Shown here one piece after another: positions 17,464 through 27,055 of a stretch of 64,000 nucleotides of DNA. Each line of letters starts with the position of its first letter. Positions within the stretch are counted from its first letter, which is position 1. This DNA is from Pseudomonas silvicola (lineage in GTDB: Bacteria; Pseudomonadota; Gammaproteobacteria; Pseudomonadales; Pseudomonadaceae), in the NCBI RefSeq assembly GCF_026651855.1, contig NZ_CP093280.1, positions 4,194,001 through 4,258,000 on the forward strand, given 5' to 3'. Under the pieces are notes generated by a model. It was given only the letters and a program-made list of their open reading frames with translations. It had not been told where the DNA came from and made no database searches. Made by a program: the position numbers and the translations under genes.

Positions 17464-18249
17464 CTAAGGTGCCGCCAGCGCCCGCAGATAATCGGGGCTG
17501 TCCGATACCGTGTTGTGCCCCGTGCCGGGGATCAGCGTCAGGGTCGCCACGGCTGCGGCAAAGTGCGCGTAGAGCCGCTCCGTGCTCGCCCTTGGCACCA
17601 CCTCGTCATCGCCCGCGGCGATGATCCGCGTTGGCGCCCGCACCCGCGGTGCGTACCGCCAGGACTCATATCGGTCTTGCAGCAACCAGTCCACCGGGAA
17701 CAGGGCAAAGCGCTGGCGTGCCAGTTCGGCGAGGCTGTTGAACGGGGTGACCAGGATCAGCCGTGTGATCGGCCGCTGGCTGGCCAGGCGCACCGCGATG
17801 CCGCTGCCCAGGCTGCGGCCCAAGACCGTGACGTGAGGGTGGTGGCTGGCGACCTGGTCGAACAGGGCCAGGGCATCGGCGTGCAAGGCCTCTTCGCTGG
17901 GCGACCCTTCGCTGCCGCCAAACCCGCGGTAGTGCAGCAGGTACAGGGCATGCCCCGGGAAAGCCAGCGACAGGTCGGGCAGGCTCTGTGAAACGTCTTC
18001 GGCGTTACCGCCAAAATAGACCAGGGCGTCGGGCCCGTCCCGCGGGCGTACGCTGAGTTGCAGCCTGATGCCATCCACCAGCAGGGACTGACGCGAATCG
18101 GCCGTGTCGCCTTCGCTGGGCTGGGGGTGGTAGATCAACTGCCGTTGAAACGCGAACAACAGGGCGCAGAGGATGGCGTAGAACACGGCCAGCCCGATGA
18201 TCAGCCCCATGATACCGCGCCACCTGCGCCTGAACAGATTCGCACCCAT
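17464..18249 (-). CDS. Membrane-anchored alpha/beta hydrolase (Bem46-like)
   Basis: 261 residues from the ATG at 18249, with AGAGG just upstream; an earlier in-frame start adds 19 unlikely residues. Seen: one N-terminal membrane segment (about 14-36), then an alpha/beta-hydrolase core with nucleophile Ser in LGRSLGSG, Asp in GDDEVV and His in GTGHNTV, a full triad. Family knowledge: Bem46/ABHD13-like serine hydrolases of unknown physiological substrate, with the catalytic domain probably facing the periplasm. It is divergent from the chemoreceptor gene, with 197 bases between the starts, and probably monocistronic. Confidence 0.8.
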   Translation of the reverse strand: MGANLFRRRWRGIMGLIIGLAVFYAILCALLFAFQRQLIYHPQPSEGDTADSRQSLLVDGIRLQLSVRPRDGPDALVYFGGNAEDVSQSLPDLSLAFPGHALYLLHYRGFGGSEGSPSEEALHADALALFDQVASHHPHVTVLGRSLGSGIAVRLASQRPITRLILVTPFNSLAELARQRFALFPVDWLLQDRYESWRYAPRVRAPTRIIAAGDDEVVPRASTERLYAHFAAAVATLTLIPGTGHNTVSDSPDYLRALAAP

Positions 18250-18446
18250 GCTGACCTCTGCCTGCAAGCCATCAAGTGTAGCGGCGCAGGCGCAAGGGCA
18301 GGGCAAATCGGCCTTTTCCCGGTCGCCATTGGTCTGGCGGCTGCTTTCACCTCAGGTTTGCCATTGCCGCGCCGATGCCCTGAATGCCAGGCCCGGTTCG
18401 CCAAGGGGCCATGCCAATGACAACAGCAATGCATGGAGTAGCGGTG

Positions 18447-20078
18447 ATGAATATGCGCAACCTTTCCATCAGCCGGCGGTTGTGGCTGATCCTGATCGTC
18501 GCGGCGTTGATGCTGTGCGCGATGGCAGCGGCACTGGTCAAGCAGATCCACGATGACCTGTATGACGCCAAGGCGCAGAAGACCATGCACGTGGTGCAGA
18601 CCGCCAGTGGCCTGCTGGCCTATTACCACGGCCTGGAAACAGCGGGTACCCTGACCCGCGAGCAGGCCCAGGCTCAGGCCATGACGGCTGTTGGCGGGCT
18701 GCGCTACAACCAGACCGACTACTTCTGGATAAACGACTTGCGGCCCGTGATGATCATGCACCCCGCCAACCCCAAGCTGGTGGGCCAGGACCTGTCCGCG
18801 GTGAAAGATCCGGACGGTGTGGAGGTGTTCAACGCCATGGTCAAGGTCGCCAAGGCCCGGGGCGCCGGCGTGGTCAATTACCGCTGGCCCAAGCCAGGCG
18901 CCAGTGAACCGGTGGCCAAGACTTCCTATATCAGCCTGTTCGAACCCTGGGGCTGGATCATCGGTTCCGGCGTGTACGTGGACGACGTCGAAGCTGAATT
19001 TCACCAGCAGGTGTGGAAGGCGGCGGTCATTACCCTCGGCATCATTCTGATCATGGCTGTGTTGCTCATTCTGATCGCCCGCAGCATCGTGCGGCCCCTC
19101 AACGCTGCGGTACAGGCCATGGCCGACATCGCCAGCGGCGACAGTGACCTCACGCGCCGGCTGGATGCCCACGGCCAGGATGAAGTCACCCAACTGGCCC
19201 TGCACTTCAACGCCTTCGTCGCCACGTTGCGCCAGGTAGTCGGCGACCTGCAGCAGTCGGCCACCCGCCTGGGCCAGGCCTCGGGCGAGCTGGGCCAGGA
19301 TGCCGACCAGGCGCAGGCGCGCAGCCAGCAGCAGTCGCAGCAGATGGAGCTGGTGGCCACGGCGGTCAACCAGGTGACTTACGGCGTGCAGGACGTGGCG
19401 AAAAACGCCGAGCATGCCGCCAGTGAAATGCGTGATGCCGAATCCGAAGCCCAGCGCGGCCAGGCCAACATCGACAGCAGCCTGCGGCAGATCGACCAAC
19501 TGTCGGCCACCATTGCTCAGGCGGTGGAGGTGATCCGTACCCTGGCGGCGGAAAGCACGCAGATCGGTGGCGTGCTGGAAGTGATCAGCGCCATTGCCGA
19601 ACAGACCAACCTGCTCGCCCTCAACGCCGCCATCGAGGCCGCGCGGGCAGGCGAGCAGGGCCGTGGTTTCGCCGTGGTGGCCGATGAGGTGAGGCTGCTG
19701 GCCCAGCGCACGCAGAAGTCGACCGCGGAAATCCAGGCCATGATCGAGCGTCTGCAGCGCCATTCCGACGCGGCGGTGAAAGTCATCGGCGACAGCAGCC
19801 GCGCCTCCCAGCTAACCACCGAACAGGCTCACCTGGCCGGCCAGAGCCTGGCCTCCATCAGCCAGGCGCTGGGCAAGCTCAACGGCCTCAACACCTCGAT
19901 CGCCAGTGCCACGCTGCAGCAGTCCCATGTGGTGGAGGACATCAACCAGAACGTCACCCAGGCGGCCGAACTGTCCCGCCATGCGGCGCTGGCGGCCGAG
20001 CAATCCAACGCCGCGAGCGTACAGCTCAAGGCGCTGAGCCAGCAGTTGGACGGGGTGTTGCGGCAGTTCCGGGTGTGA
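18447..20078 (+). CDS. Methyl-accepting chemotaxis protein with single Cache sensor
   Basis: 543 residues from the ATG at 18447, with GGAG 9 bases upstream. Seen: membrane segment 1 (about 12-32), a periplasmic single-Cache domain (about 35-185, with [20 protein letters not shown], typical of sCache_2), membrane segment 2 (about 192-214), HAMP, then the signalling hairpin with the invariant tip [20 protein letters not shown]. Family knowledge: sCache_2 receptors in Pseudomonas often sense small organic acids; the ligand here is unknown. No C-terminal CheR-binding pentapeptide is seen (it ends LRQFRV). The gene is followed by the repeat array. Confidence 0.9.
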   Translation: MNMRNLSISRRLWLILIVAALMLCAMAAALVKQIHDDLYDAKAQKTMHVVQTASGLLAYYHGLETAGTLTREQAQAQAMTAVGGLRYNQTDYFWINDLRPVMIMHPANPKLVGQDLSAVKDPDGVEVFNAMVKVAKARGAGVVNYRWPKPGASEPVAKTSYISLFEPWGWIIGSGVYVDDVEAEFHQQVWKAAVITLGIILIMAVLLILIARSIVRPLNAAVQAMADIASGDSDLTRRLDAHGQDEVTQLALHFNAFVATLRQVVGDLQQSATRLGQASGELGQDADQAQARSQQQSQQMELVATAVNQVTYGVQDVAKNAEHAASEMRDAESEAQRGQANIDSSLRQIDQLSATIAQAVEVIRTLAAESTQIGGVLEVISAIAEQTNLLALNAAIEAARAGEQGRGFAVVADEVRLLAQRTQKSTAEIQAMIERLQRHSDAAVKVIGDSSRASQLTTEQAHLAGQSLASISQALGKLNGLNTSIASATLQQSHVVEDINQNVTQAAELSRHAALAAEQSNAASVQLKALSQQLDGVLRQFRV

Positions 20079-20099
20079 CGCCTCTCAGGCATAGGGGCG

Positions 20100-21460
20100 A
20101 TTGGCTGCACTGAAGCCAGAAAAACCAAGCCATGCCCTTGGTGGCCTTGATACGGTTCCAAGCCGAAAAAACAAGGCGGACCAGGTAATGGCACAGGCAT
20201 AACTGGCCCGAAACAGATGTGGGACCGGGCTTGCCCGGGAAGCGCCGCGCGGGCGGCGCACGATCTCAAGGGCGCCGGAGAAACCCAAGCCATGCACCTA
20301 GAGGCCATGATGCGGTCTCAAGCCGGAAAAACAAGGCGGTCCAGGCAATGGCACAGACATAACTGGCCCGAAACAGATGTAGGAGCAGAGCTTGCTCGCG
20401 AAGCGCCGCGCGGGCGGCGCGCGGTCTCAAGGGCGCTGGAAAAACCCAAGCCATGCACATGGAGGCCCTGACCCAATCTCCAGGCGGACAATCAAGGCGG
20501 ACCAGGCAATGGCACAGACATAATTGGCCCGAAACAGATGTAGGAGCAGAGCTTGCTCGCGAAGCGCCGCGCGGGCGGCGCGCGGTCTCAAGGGCGCAGG
20601 AGAAACCAAGGCATGCACCTAGAGGCCCTGATGCGATTTCATGACAGGCTTTTAGGGCCCCGCTAGAGATCTCATCATGGCCACCAAGCGCTAGTCGATG
20701 GTGTTGTAGCGCCCTTGAGATCGAGCGCCGCCCGCGCGGCGCTTCGCGAGCAAGCTCTGCTCCTACATTTGTTTCGGGCCAGTTATGTCTGGGGGATTGC
20801 CTGGTCCGCCTTGTTTTTCCGGCTTGAAACCGTATCAAGGCCGCCAGGTGCATGGCTCAAGGTTTCCGGCGCCCTTGAGACCGTGCGCCGCCCGCGCGGC
20901 GCTTCGCGAGCAAGCTCTGCTCCTACATCTGTTTCGGGCCAGTTATGTCTGGGGGATTGCCTGGTCCGCCTTGTTTTTCCGGCTTGAAACCGTATCAAGG
21001 CTGCCAGGTGCATGGCTTGATGCTTCTGGCGCCCTTGAGACCGTGCGCCGCCCGCGCGGCGCTTCGCGAGCAAGCTCTGCTCCTACATCTGTTTCGGGCC
21101 AGTTATGTCTGTGCCATTGCCTGGACCGCCTTGATTGTCCGCCTGGAGATTGGGTCAGGACCTCCATGTGCATGGCTTGGGTTTCTCCAGCGCCCTTGAG
21201 ACCGTGCGCCGCCCGCGCGGCGCTTCGCGAGCAAGCTCTGCTCCTACATCTGTTTCGGGCCAATTATGTCTGGGGGATTGCCTGGACCGCCTTGTTTTTT
21301 TGGCTTTGGATGGGGTCAGGGCCGCCAGGTGCATGGCTTGATGCTTCTGGCGCCCTTGAGACCGTGCGCCGCCCGCGCGGCGCTTCCCGGGCAAGCCCGG
21401 TCCCACATCTGTTTCGGGCCAGTCATGTCCGGGAGATTACCTGGTCCGGGTGAAGTCGCG
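20100..21460. repeat. Mirror-image array of eight REP-like units, period about 160 bp
   Basis: The stretch between the chemoreceptor and the GntR gene contains no gene. Cores of about 43 bp start at 20218, 20378 and 20539 (plus orientation) and at 20725, 20885, 21045, 21206 and 21366 (inverted), giving a period of 160-161 bp. The axis lies near 20653, inside about 144 bp of less-related sequence. Each 160-bp unit also repeats flanking segments (CTGGCCCGAAACAG, CAAGGCGG, CCAAGCCATGCA). The two outermost cores share the variant GTGGGACCGGGCTTGCCCGGG; the inner six share GTAGGAGCAGAGCTTGCTCGC. Because 160 is not a multiple of three, reading frames shift from unit to unit, so it is not coding. 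Confidence 0.9.
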
Positions 21461-21477
21461 TAATCACTGCCAGCGAC

Positions 21478-22197
21478 TCACCGGTCTATATTCAATACTA
21501 CCTCCACCGCGTCCGGCCGCCAGTATTCCTGGTCGAATTCAACCGTAAGCCCCTCAGCATCGAAACACGACCGCTGCAAGTATAACCCGCTGGACCCGCT
21601 GGCTATTTCCAGCAACGCGCTTTGCCCTTCGTCGAGCAGGCACGGTTTGAGGTTGATCTGGCTGCGAGCCTGCTGCCGTCCGTATTGCTCGCGCAGCAGG
21701 TGGGTCAACGAGCCATCCAGGCGGTGCTCCAGCAAGCCTGGGCACCAGGCCTCCGCCAAGGCGTTGGTCTCCAGCAGCACCGCGCGGCCGTCTACCCAGC
21801 GCCGACGTTCCAGGTAGAACACCCAGTCGCTCGGCGCCAGGTTCATCCGCTGGGCCAGCCACTCGCCAGCTGGACGGCGCTCGGCCAGCAGGCATTCGGT
21901 GCGGGGCTCGCGGCCCTGGGCGCTGACGTATTCCATGAAGCCGCTGACCCGCGTGGGGTCGTAGCGGATCGGCGCGGGCGACACGAACCAGCCGCGGCGG
22001 TGCCCGCGGTACAGCACACCCTGGGCCTCCAGGCGCTGCAACGCCTGGCGCAGGGTCACGCGGGTGCAGCCAAACTGCTCGGCCAGTTCGCGCTCGGTGG
22101 GCAAGCGGGCGCCGTCGAGCAGTTGGCCGCGGGCGATTTCGCCCGCCAATTGCTCGCTGATCCGCAGGTACTGGGACTGCGCGGGTTTGATGCTCAT
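21478..22197 (-). CDS. GntR-family (HutC/UTRA) transcriptional regulator
   Basis: 239 residues from the ATG at 22197, which follows the transporter stop by one base (TGACATG), so it is translationally coupled. Seen: N-terminal winged HTH (YLRISEQLAGEIARG, LPTERELAEQFGCTRVTLRQ) and a C-terminal UTRA effector domain (about 90-235). Family knowledge: HutC-type regulators bind small palindromes and release DNA on binding a pathway metabolite. It is the last gene of a six-gene operon. A perfect palindrome of GntR style (TTTGGTATATACCAAA, 28020-28035) lies at the promoter of the first gene, so autoregulated control of the operon is likely. Confidence 0.85.
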   Translation of the reverse strand: MSIKPAQSQYLRISEQLAGEIARGQLLDGARLPTERELAEQFGCTRVTLRQALQRLEAQGVLYRGHRRGWFVSPAPIRYDPTRVSGFMEYVSAQGREPRTECLLAERRPAGEWLAQRMNLAPSDWVFYLERRRWVDGRAVLLETNALAEAWCPGLLEHRLDGSLTHLLREQYGRQQARSQINLKPCLLDEGQSALLEIASGSSGLYLQRSCFDAEGLTVEFDQEYWRPDAVEVVLNIDR

Positions 22198-22198
22198 G

Positions 22199-22789
22199 TC
22201 AGCGAGCCGGCTCGAGGGCGCCGCCGGCCGGCTGCTGCGCCAGGTCACGCTGCCAGGCGCGCAAACCATAGATCGCCAGCACGATGAAACCGGCGTACAG
22301 CACGGCCGTGAGGGTCAGGTCCTTGTAGTAGTACAAGCCCGTGTACACCGCGTCGAGCACGATCCACAGCCACCAGTTGGCAATGAATTTGCGCGCCGAC
22401 CAGTAGCTGGCCACCAGGCTGTAGCCGGTCAGGGTGGCGTCCAGCCACGGCGCGGCGGCGTCGGTGAAGTGCGCCATGGCGGCGCCCAGCAGCAGTGACA
22501 ACACGGCGCCAGCCAGCAGGCTGATGACGGCCACGTTCAACGGCAGTGCCTCGATCCGGACCTTGCCCTGGGCCATGCGCCCGGTGCGCCAGCGCCACCA
22601 GCCGTAGCCTTGCAGAAAGACGAACAGCACTTGCAGGAGCATGTCCGAATACAGCTTCACGTCATAGAAGATCCACACGTACAACAGCACCGCCACCACA
22701 CTGACCGGCCAGCACCAAGGGGTACGCCGCGCCGTGAGCCAAACGCCCAGCACATTGACCAGCACCGCGAGTATTTCCAGGTTCGACAT
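22199..22789 (-). CDS. PnuC-family vitamin transporter (PnuC/PnuT-like)
   Basis: 196 residues with seven hydrophobic segments. Seen: the family's N-terminal layout (LEILAVLVNVLGVWLTARRT), the W-rich motif QGYGWWRWRTG and the C-terminal YYYKDLTLTAVLYAGF, typical of PnuC-type facilitators. Family knowledge: PnuC takes up nicotinamide riboside, while relatives take up thiamine (PnuT) or riboflavin (PnuX). Their substrates are trapped by intracellular phosphorylation. Here it sits next to a TonB receptor and in one operon with a kinase-like protein and a THI5-like protein, which favours thiamine or a precursor; nicotinamide riboside remains possible. Confidence 0.8.
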   Translation of the reverse strand: MSNLEILAVLVNVLGVWLTARRTPWCWPVSVVAVLLYVWIFYDVKLYSDMLLQVLFVFLQGYGWWRWRTGRMAQGKVRIEALPLNVAVISLLAGAVLSLLLGAAMAHFTDAAAPWLDATLTGYSLVASYWSARKFIANWWLWIVLDAVYTGLYYYKDLTLTAVLYAGFIVLAIYGLRAWQRDLAQQPAGGALEPAR

Positions 22790-22800
22790 GATGAGTTTCC

Positions 22801-24951
22801 TTAGAAGTTGACCGTGGCCGACAGCCGCGCGGTGCGCGGTGCGCCGAGGAACAGGTAGTCGTCGCCGGCGTATTCGCCCACGTCGCGCCAGTAGCGCTTG
22901 TCGAACAGGTTGTCGACGCTCAGGCGAAACACGGTTTCATAGCCTTCGATGCGCGTGGTGTAGCGGCTGCCGGCGTTGAATACCGCGTAGTCACCCACTT
23001 GCACCGTACCTTCGCGGTTGGCGTACTTCTTGCCGCTGTACTGCACGCCACCCAGCAGGGCCAGGCCGTCGATGCCAGGCACGCTGTAGTCGCCATAGAA
23101 ACTGGCGCGCAGGGCCGGCACGTTGATGGCCTGATGGCCCTCGTAACTGTCGGTGCCGCTCCCTTCCACCCGGGCGCGGGTGGCGGCGACGCTGGCGTTC
23201 AGTTGCAAGCGGTCGGTGGCGCGCCCGCTGGCGGTCAACTCTAGGCCGACGTTTTTCTGCTTGCCTTGCTGCACGTAGGTGAACGTGCCGTCGTCGTTGG
23301 GCCGGGAATACTGGTAGCCCTGGCTGATCTGGAACAGCGCCGCGCCCAGGCTCAGGCGTTGCCAGTCCTGCTTGATGCCTACTTCCAGTTGCCGGGAGAT
23401 CGTCGGCGCCAGGGTTTCACCCGCGTTGCTGGCGAACCACGACGCCTCGCTGCCCAATGACAGGCCCTTGCTGTAGCGGGTGTACAGCGACAGGTTGTCG
23501 GTGGGCTTGTAGATCACCGCCAGGTTGGGCAGCAATTCCCACATCCGGGTGTGGCGCGTGGTGTCGCCGTCGGCATCGAAGGCCTTTTCGTCCAGGCGCA
23601 CTTCGCGGCCGCCCAGCACCAGTTGCCAGTGTTCGTCCAGGTGCAGGCGGTCGTTGATGAACAGCCCGTACTGGCGGCTGTCCAGGTGCCGGTAGGTGTG
23701 GCCTGCGTCCCCAGGGTAAGGGTCCCAGGTCTGGGGGGTGGCGTCGATGTTACCGCTGCCCACGTATTCGTTGACGGCATCGCGCTGGTCCACCGTGCGG
23801 CGGAAGGCGCTGAGGCCCACATCCAGCTCGTTGCGCAGGCCAAAGGCGTTGAACTCGCCGCTGAGCGAAGCCTCGGCCTCGTCGTTGCGGCGGGTGTCGT
23901 CGGGGCTGCGGAAATCATAGATATCGTAGTCGCCGGTGCTGCTGAACTGGCTGGTGGTCGCGGTGCAGCCAGCGCCATAGTAGCAGCCATACGGGAAGGC
24001 GCTGTTGTCGTCGATGATCACCCGGCTGCGGGACAGGCTCAGTTGCGTGCTCCAGTCATCGGTGAGACGGTATTGGTAACGGCCTTCCATGTTCAGCGAG
24101 GTGATGCCCACCGGGTCCGACCAGCTCTGGTAGCCCAGCAGGTCGTGGGGGTCGGCGTGATGCGGGACTTGCGTGCCGCCGAGCAACTGGTAGCCGGGCA
24201 CCGAGCGTTGTTCGCGGTGCTGGTATTCCACGTCGAGTTGCAGGCTGGAGCGCGGGTCGATGTTCCAGTCGAAGGCCACCGAGGCGAAGTCGCGCTGGCC
24301 GTCGGCGTGGTCGACGTAGGAACGAATGTCTTCGTGGGCCAGGTTGGTACGGATGCCGAACTGCTGCTCGCTGCCGAACCAGGTGCCCAGGTCAGTGGCC
24401 AGGTAGCGGCCGCCCTGTTCGTCGGTGGACACGGTGACCGAGCGAACGTTGGCAGGGCGCTTGGTTTCATAGTTGATCACGCCACCCGGTTCGCTGACAC
24501 CGCTCTGCAGGCCCGCCAGGCCCTTGAGCACTTCCACCTGCTCCTTGTTTTCCAGGGCCACGTTCTGCTCGCCGGTGATGGTGCGGCCGTTGATCTTGTA
24601 GCTGCTGGCGGCATTCAGCGAGAAGCCTCGAACCACGAAGTTTTCGTAGTAGCCGATGGGGGCGTAGCTGTCGCCCACCGCGGCGTCGTTGCGCAGCACT
24701 TCGCTGAGCAGCCGTACCTGCTGGTCTTGCAGCAATTGGGTGTTGAACACCGACACCGCCGCCGGGGTATCGAGCAAGGGGGCGTCGTCGACGCCGGTGA
24801 CCGAAGCGTGGGTAGCCCGGTAACTATCAGGACTGTCACCGACGACGGTGACGGCGCCCAGGGTCACGGGCTCTTCCGCGACCGCCCACGGGGAGGCGAG
24901 CGCGATGCTCGACACCAGCAGGCGCGCCGGGAAGGGAAGGGGGCGAAACAT
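22801..24951 (-). CDS. TonB-dependent outer-membrane receptor
   Basis: 716 residues from the ATG at 24951, with AAGGAG upstream; a longer reading extends into the preceding gene and is rejected. Seen: signal peptide (residues 1 to about 25, ending AVAEE), plug domain (about 50-170, with FVVRGFSLNAASSYKING), a 22-strand-type barrel, and terminal Phe (LSATVNF) for BAM recognition. The general layout resembles siderophore-type receptors. The context of PnuC-like transporter, kinase and THI5-like gene suggests a vitamin or precursor rather than iron. It lies 101 bases after the sulfurtransferase gene and 11 bases before the transporter gene. I found no TPP-riboswitch signature upstream. Confidence 0.88.
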   Translation of the reverse strand: MFRPLPFPARLLVSSIALASPWAVAEEPVTLGAVTVVGDSPDSYRATHASVTGVDDAPLLDTPAAVSVFNTQLLQDQQVRLLSEVLRNDAAVGDSYAPIGYYENFVVRGFSLNAASSYKINGRTITGEQNVALENKEQVEVLKGLAGLQSGVSEPGGVINYETKRPANVRSVTVSTDEQGGRYLATDLGTWFGSEQQFGIRTNLAHEDIRSYVDHADGQRDFASVAFDWNIDPRSSLQLDVEYQHREQRSVPGYQLLGGTQVPHHADPHDLLGYQSWSDPVGITSLNMEGRYQYRLTDDWSTQLSLSRSRVIIDDNSAFPYGCYYGAGCTATTSQFSSTGDYDIYDFRSPDDTRRNDEAEASLSGEFNAFGLRNELDVGLSAFRRTVDQRDAVNEYVGSGNIDATPQTWDPYPGDAGHTYRHLDSRQYGLFINDRLHLDEHWQLVLGGREVRLDEKAFDADGDTTRHTRMWELLPNLAVIYKPTDNLSLYTRYSKGLSLGSEASWFASNAGETLAPTISRQLEVGIKQDWQRLSLGAALFQISQGYQYSRPNDDGTFTYVQQGKQKNVGLELTASGRATDRLQLNASVAATRARVEGSGTDSYEGHQAINVPALRASFYGDYSVPGIDGLALLGGVQYSGKKYANREGTVQVGDYAVFNAGSRYTTRIEGYETVFRLSVDNLFDKRYWRDVGEYAGDDYLFLGAPRTARLSATVNF

Positions 24952-25052
24952 GGGGCAGCTCCTTGCGAACACAATGATTTTTCTTCTGGTGCAGGCGACC
25001 GGGCGCGGACCGCAGGGGGCCGCGCCAGGGTCAGCGCCTGTTCCGCGAAGGG

Positions 25053-25922
25053 TCAGGCCGGAGCTGCTCCGGTGGTCATTGGCAAAGCGGGGGCGGCGCT
25101 CCATTGCTGCAGCGAGCCATCGTACAGGGTCACGTCGTGACGGCCCAGCAGTGTCAGGGCAAAGGCGCTGGCGGCGGCGGAAATTCCACCGCCGCAATAG
25201 AGCAGGATGGGCTGTGGCAGCTGCGCCAGGCCCAGACGTTCGGCCAGCACCTGGGGCGGGTGGTAGCGGCCTTGGTCATCGAACAGTTGCCGGGCCGGGC
25301 GGTTGAGGCTGTTGGGGATATGCCCGCGGCGGCTGTAACGGGTGATGGCACTGCCATCGAACACGGCTGGCGACAGTGCACAGATGAGGTGGCCCAGGGC
25401 GCGTCCTTCGCTCACGGCGCGCACGTGTTCCAGGCTGGCCCAGTGGCCCGGTTGCACGCGCAGGGTCGGCGCGGTGGCGGCCGGGGTCGGGTTCCCTGGG
25501 CCGTTGGCCGTCGGTTGCCCGGCACGTCGCCAGGCCTGCAGGCCGCCGTCGAGAATGGCCGCAGGCACGCCGACGCTGCGCAGCATCCACCACAGGCGGG
25601 CGGCCCAGAAGCCGTCGGCACGGTCGTAGATGACGATGTGGCTGCGGTCGTCGATACCCAGTGCCTGCAAGCCGACGGCCAGGTCGGCCGGGGCCGGCAT
25701 GGCGAAACTGTAAGGTGCCGAGTGGTCGTGCAACCGTGCCAGCAGGTCGGCGTGGAGGGCACCGGGCAGGTGTTCGGTGCGCCAGCCGGGTTCACCGGAA
25801 CAGGCCTGGTAGTCGCCATCGAATTGCGGTGCGCGCAGGTCGACGGTGGCGTCCAGCAGCACCAGGTGGGGCAGGTGAAGGTTGGCCGCGAGCCAGGCGA
25901 CGTCTACCAGCAGGTCGGTCAT
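25053..25922 (-). CDS. Two-domain rhodanese-like sulfurtransferase
   Basis: 289 residues. Seen: an N-terminal rhodanese-like domain without the active-site Cys (about 1-140, HIVIYDRADGFWAARLWW) and a C-terminal catalytic one with LLYCGGGISA near residue 245. This is the layout of thiosulfate or 3-mercaptopyruvate sulfurtransferases. Family knowledge: these pass persulfide sulfur from small donors to thiophilic acceptors. Its ATG overlaps the stop of the kinase-like gene by 4 bases. In this operon it might handle sulfur from a thiazole-containing compound; this is inference. The CGGGISA loop differs slightly from the CGSGVTA of 3-MST or the CRKGVTA type of thiosulfate enzymes. Confidence 0.85.
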   Translation of the reverse strand: MTDLLVDVAWLAANLHLPHLVLLDATVDLRAPQFDGDYQACSGEPGWRTEHLPGALHADLLARLHDHSAPYSFAMPAPADLAVGLQALGIDDRSHIVIYDRADGFWAARLWWMLRSVGVPAAILDGGLQAWRRAGQPTANGPGNPTPAATAPTLRVQPGHWASLEHVRAVSEGRALGHLICALSPAVFDGSAITRYSRRGHIPNSLNRPARQLFDDQGRYHPPQVLAERLGLAQLPQPILLYCGGGISAAASAFALTLLGRHDVTLYDGSLQQWSAAPALPMTTGAAPA

Positions 25923-27055
25923 GACCGATCTCGCTTGCGCGGGTGCAGGTGCTCGATCAGGCGCTGCCCTTCAGGGCCGACGAACCAGTCGGCATGCCGC
26001 AGCAGGTAGCCATCCCAGGCGATATCGGCGCTGGCGCGGTCATTCAGGACGCCGGCGAAATACTCGGTCTCGGAGATGGCGAAATCGGCATGCACCACCG
26101 GCAGCCAGGCCGCCAGTGCCTCGATATCAGCGGTGGCCAGCGGTTTGATACTGGCGTAGCCGGCCAATAGTGCATCCACGGTACCCAGGTCTGCCGCGGC
26201 CTGGCCGCCGCTGTCCAGCTCCAGCCAGGGGATAGCGTTGCGTTCCAGGGCGGTCGCCAGGTCGAACAAGGCGAAGGTGCGATCGCACAGGCCAAAGTCC
26301 AGCACGCTGCTGACCTGGTCATTGGCCCACAGCAGGTTGGAAGCGTGCCAGTCGTTATGCGTCCACAACGGCGTTTGCCGCGCCAGGTGGGGCAGTAACG
26401 CCTGGTGCGCGGGCAACAGGGCACGACTCAGTTCACCGGGCCAGTCACGGTCGGCCAGGTAGCGGCTCAAGGCAGGGCTGTGCCGTACCTGCCGGGTCAG
26501 GGTAGCCAACGGCTGAGGCTGGGCGAACGCATGGCAGCGGCTGCTCAGCACCGTGGCGTGCCGTGCCGGCGCGTGGTAGCCCTCGGCGGCCTGATGCAGT
26601 TCAGCCAGGGCACGGCCGGCCGCGTGGGCATGGGCGTGGCTGTGAAACGGGGACCAGGACTGGGCGTCGCGATACAGGTCGGCGCCAGGGGAACGGGCGT
26701 GGACTTCATAGGTCCAGGCGCCGACGGCAATGGCGCTGCGGCCTTCGCGGTCGAGCTGGACCTTGGGCGCTGGTACGCCGTGGGCGCGCAGGTGGCGGAT
26801 GAAGCCGTGTTCTTCTTCCAGCCAGGCGGCGCTACGCACGGCCTGGGCATGGCGTTTGACGAACCACTGGCCGGCCTCGGTGCTCACCAGCGCCGCGGCG
26901 GAAAACGGCCGTGGGCTATGCCAGTCGATGCTGTGCAGGGCACCCAACCGCGGGTAGCGTGCCAGCAGCGGGCGCAGTTCCGTTTCGGCCAGCGGCGCCC
27001 ACACGGGCGCGACATCTTCGCCGGCCAGGCCGTGGCTGTGCAACGCGTGGGTCAT
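25919..27055 (-). CDS. APH/choline-kinase-fold phosphotransferase
   Basis: 378 residues. Seen: Lys in the N-lobe (WFVKRH), a Brenner-type catalytic loop THNDWHASNL near residue 235, and DFGLCDR for metal binding, all intact. Family knowledge: the fold includes aminoglycoside, choline, thiamine (YcfN/ThiK) and homoserine kinases. It overlaps both neighbours by 4 bases (ATGA). Inference: it phosphorylates the imported vitamin-like substrate and traps it in the cytoplasm, as PnuC-type transport requires. Resistance to an aminoglycoside is less likely given the operon. Confidence 0.75.
   Translation of the reverse strand: MTHALHSHGLAGEDVAPVWAPLAETELRPLLARYPRLGALHSIDWHSPRPFSAAALVSTEAGQWFVKRHAQAVRSAAWLEEEHGFIRHLRAHGVPAPKVQLDREGRSAIAVGAWTYEVHARSPGADLYRDAQSWSPFHSHAHAHAAGRALAELHQAAEGYHAPARHATVLSSRCHAFAQPQPLATLTRQVRHSPALSRYLADRDWPGELSRALLPAHQALLPHLARQTPLWTHNDWHASNLLWANDQVSSVLDFGLCDRTFALFDLATALERNAIPWLELDSGGQAAADLGTVDALLAGYASIKPLATADIEALAAWLPVVHADFAISETEYFAGVLNDRASADIAWDGYLLRHADWFVGPEGQRLIEHLHPRKRDRS

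Noticed and set aside
20266-21453. Several open frames of 60-220 codons in the repeat array
   Set aside because: They arise from repeated REP-like DNA; the frame shifts every 160 bp and no consistent protein results.
20100-21460. CRISPR array
   Set aside because: Units are about 160 bp, change orientation at the centre, and lack short unique spacers; no cas genes.
24952-25052. TPP riboswitch before the TonB receptor
   Set aside because: Neither CTGAGA nor the conserved pyrophosphate-sensor sequence could be found; the palindrome at 28020 explains regulation better.
22801-25197. Longer TonB receptor with 82 extra N-terminal residues
   Set aside because: The extension lies in the sulfurtransferase gene and breaks the signal peptide; AAGGAG fits the start at 24951.
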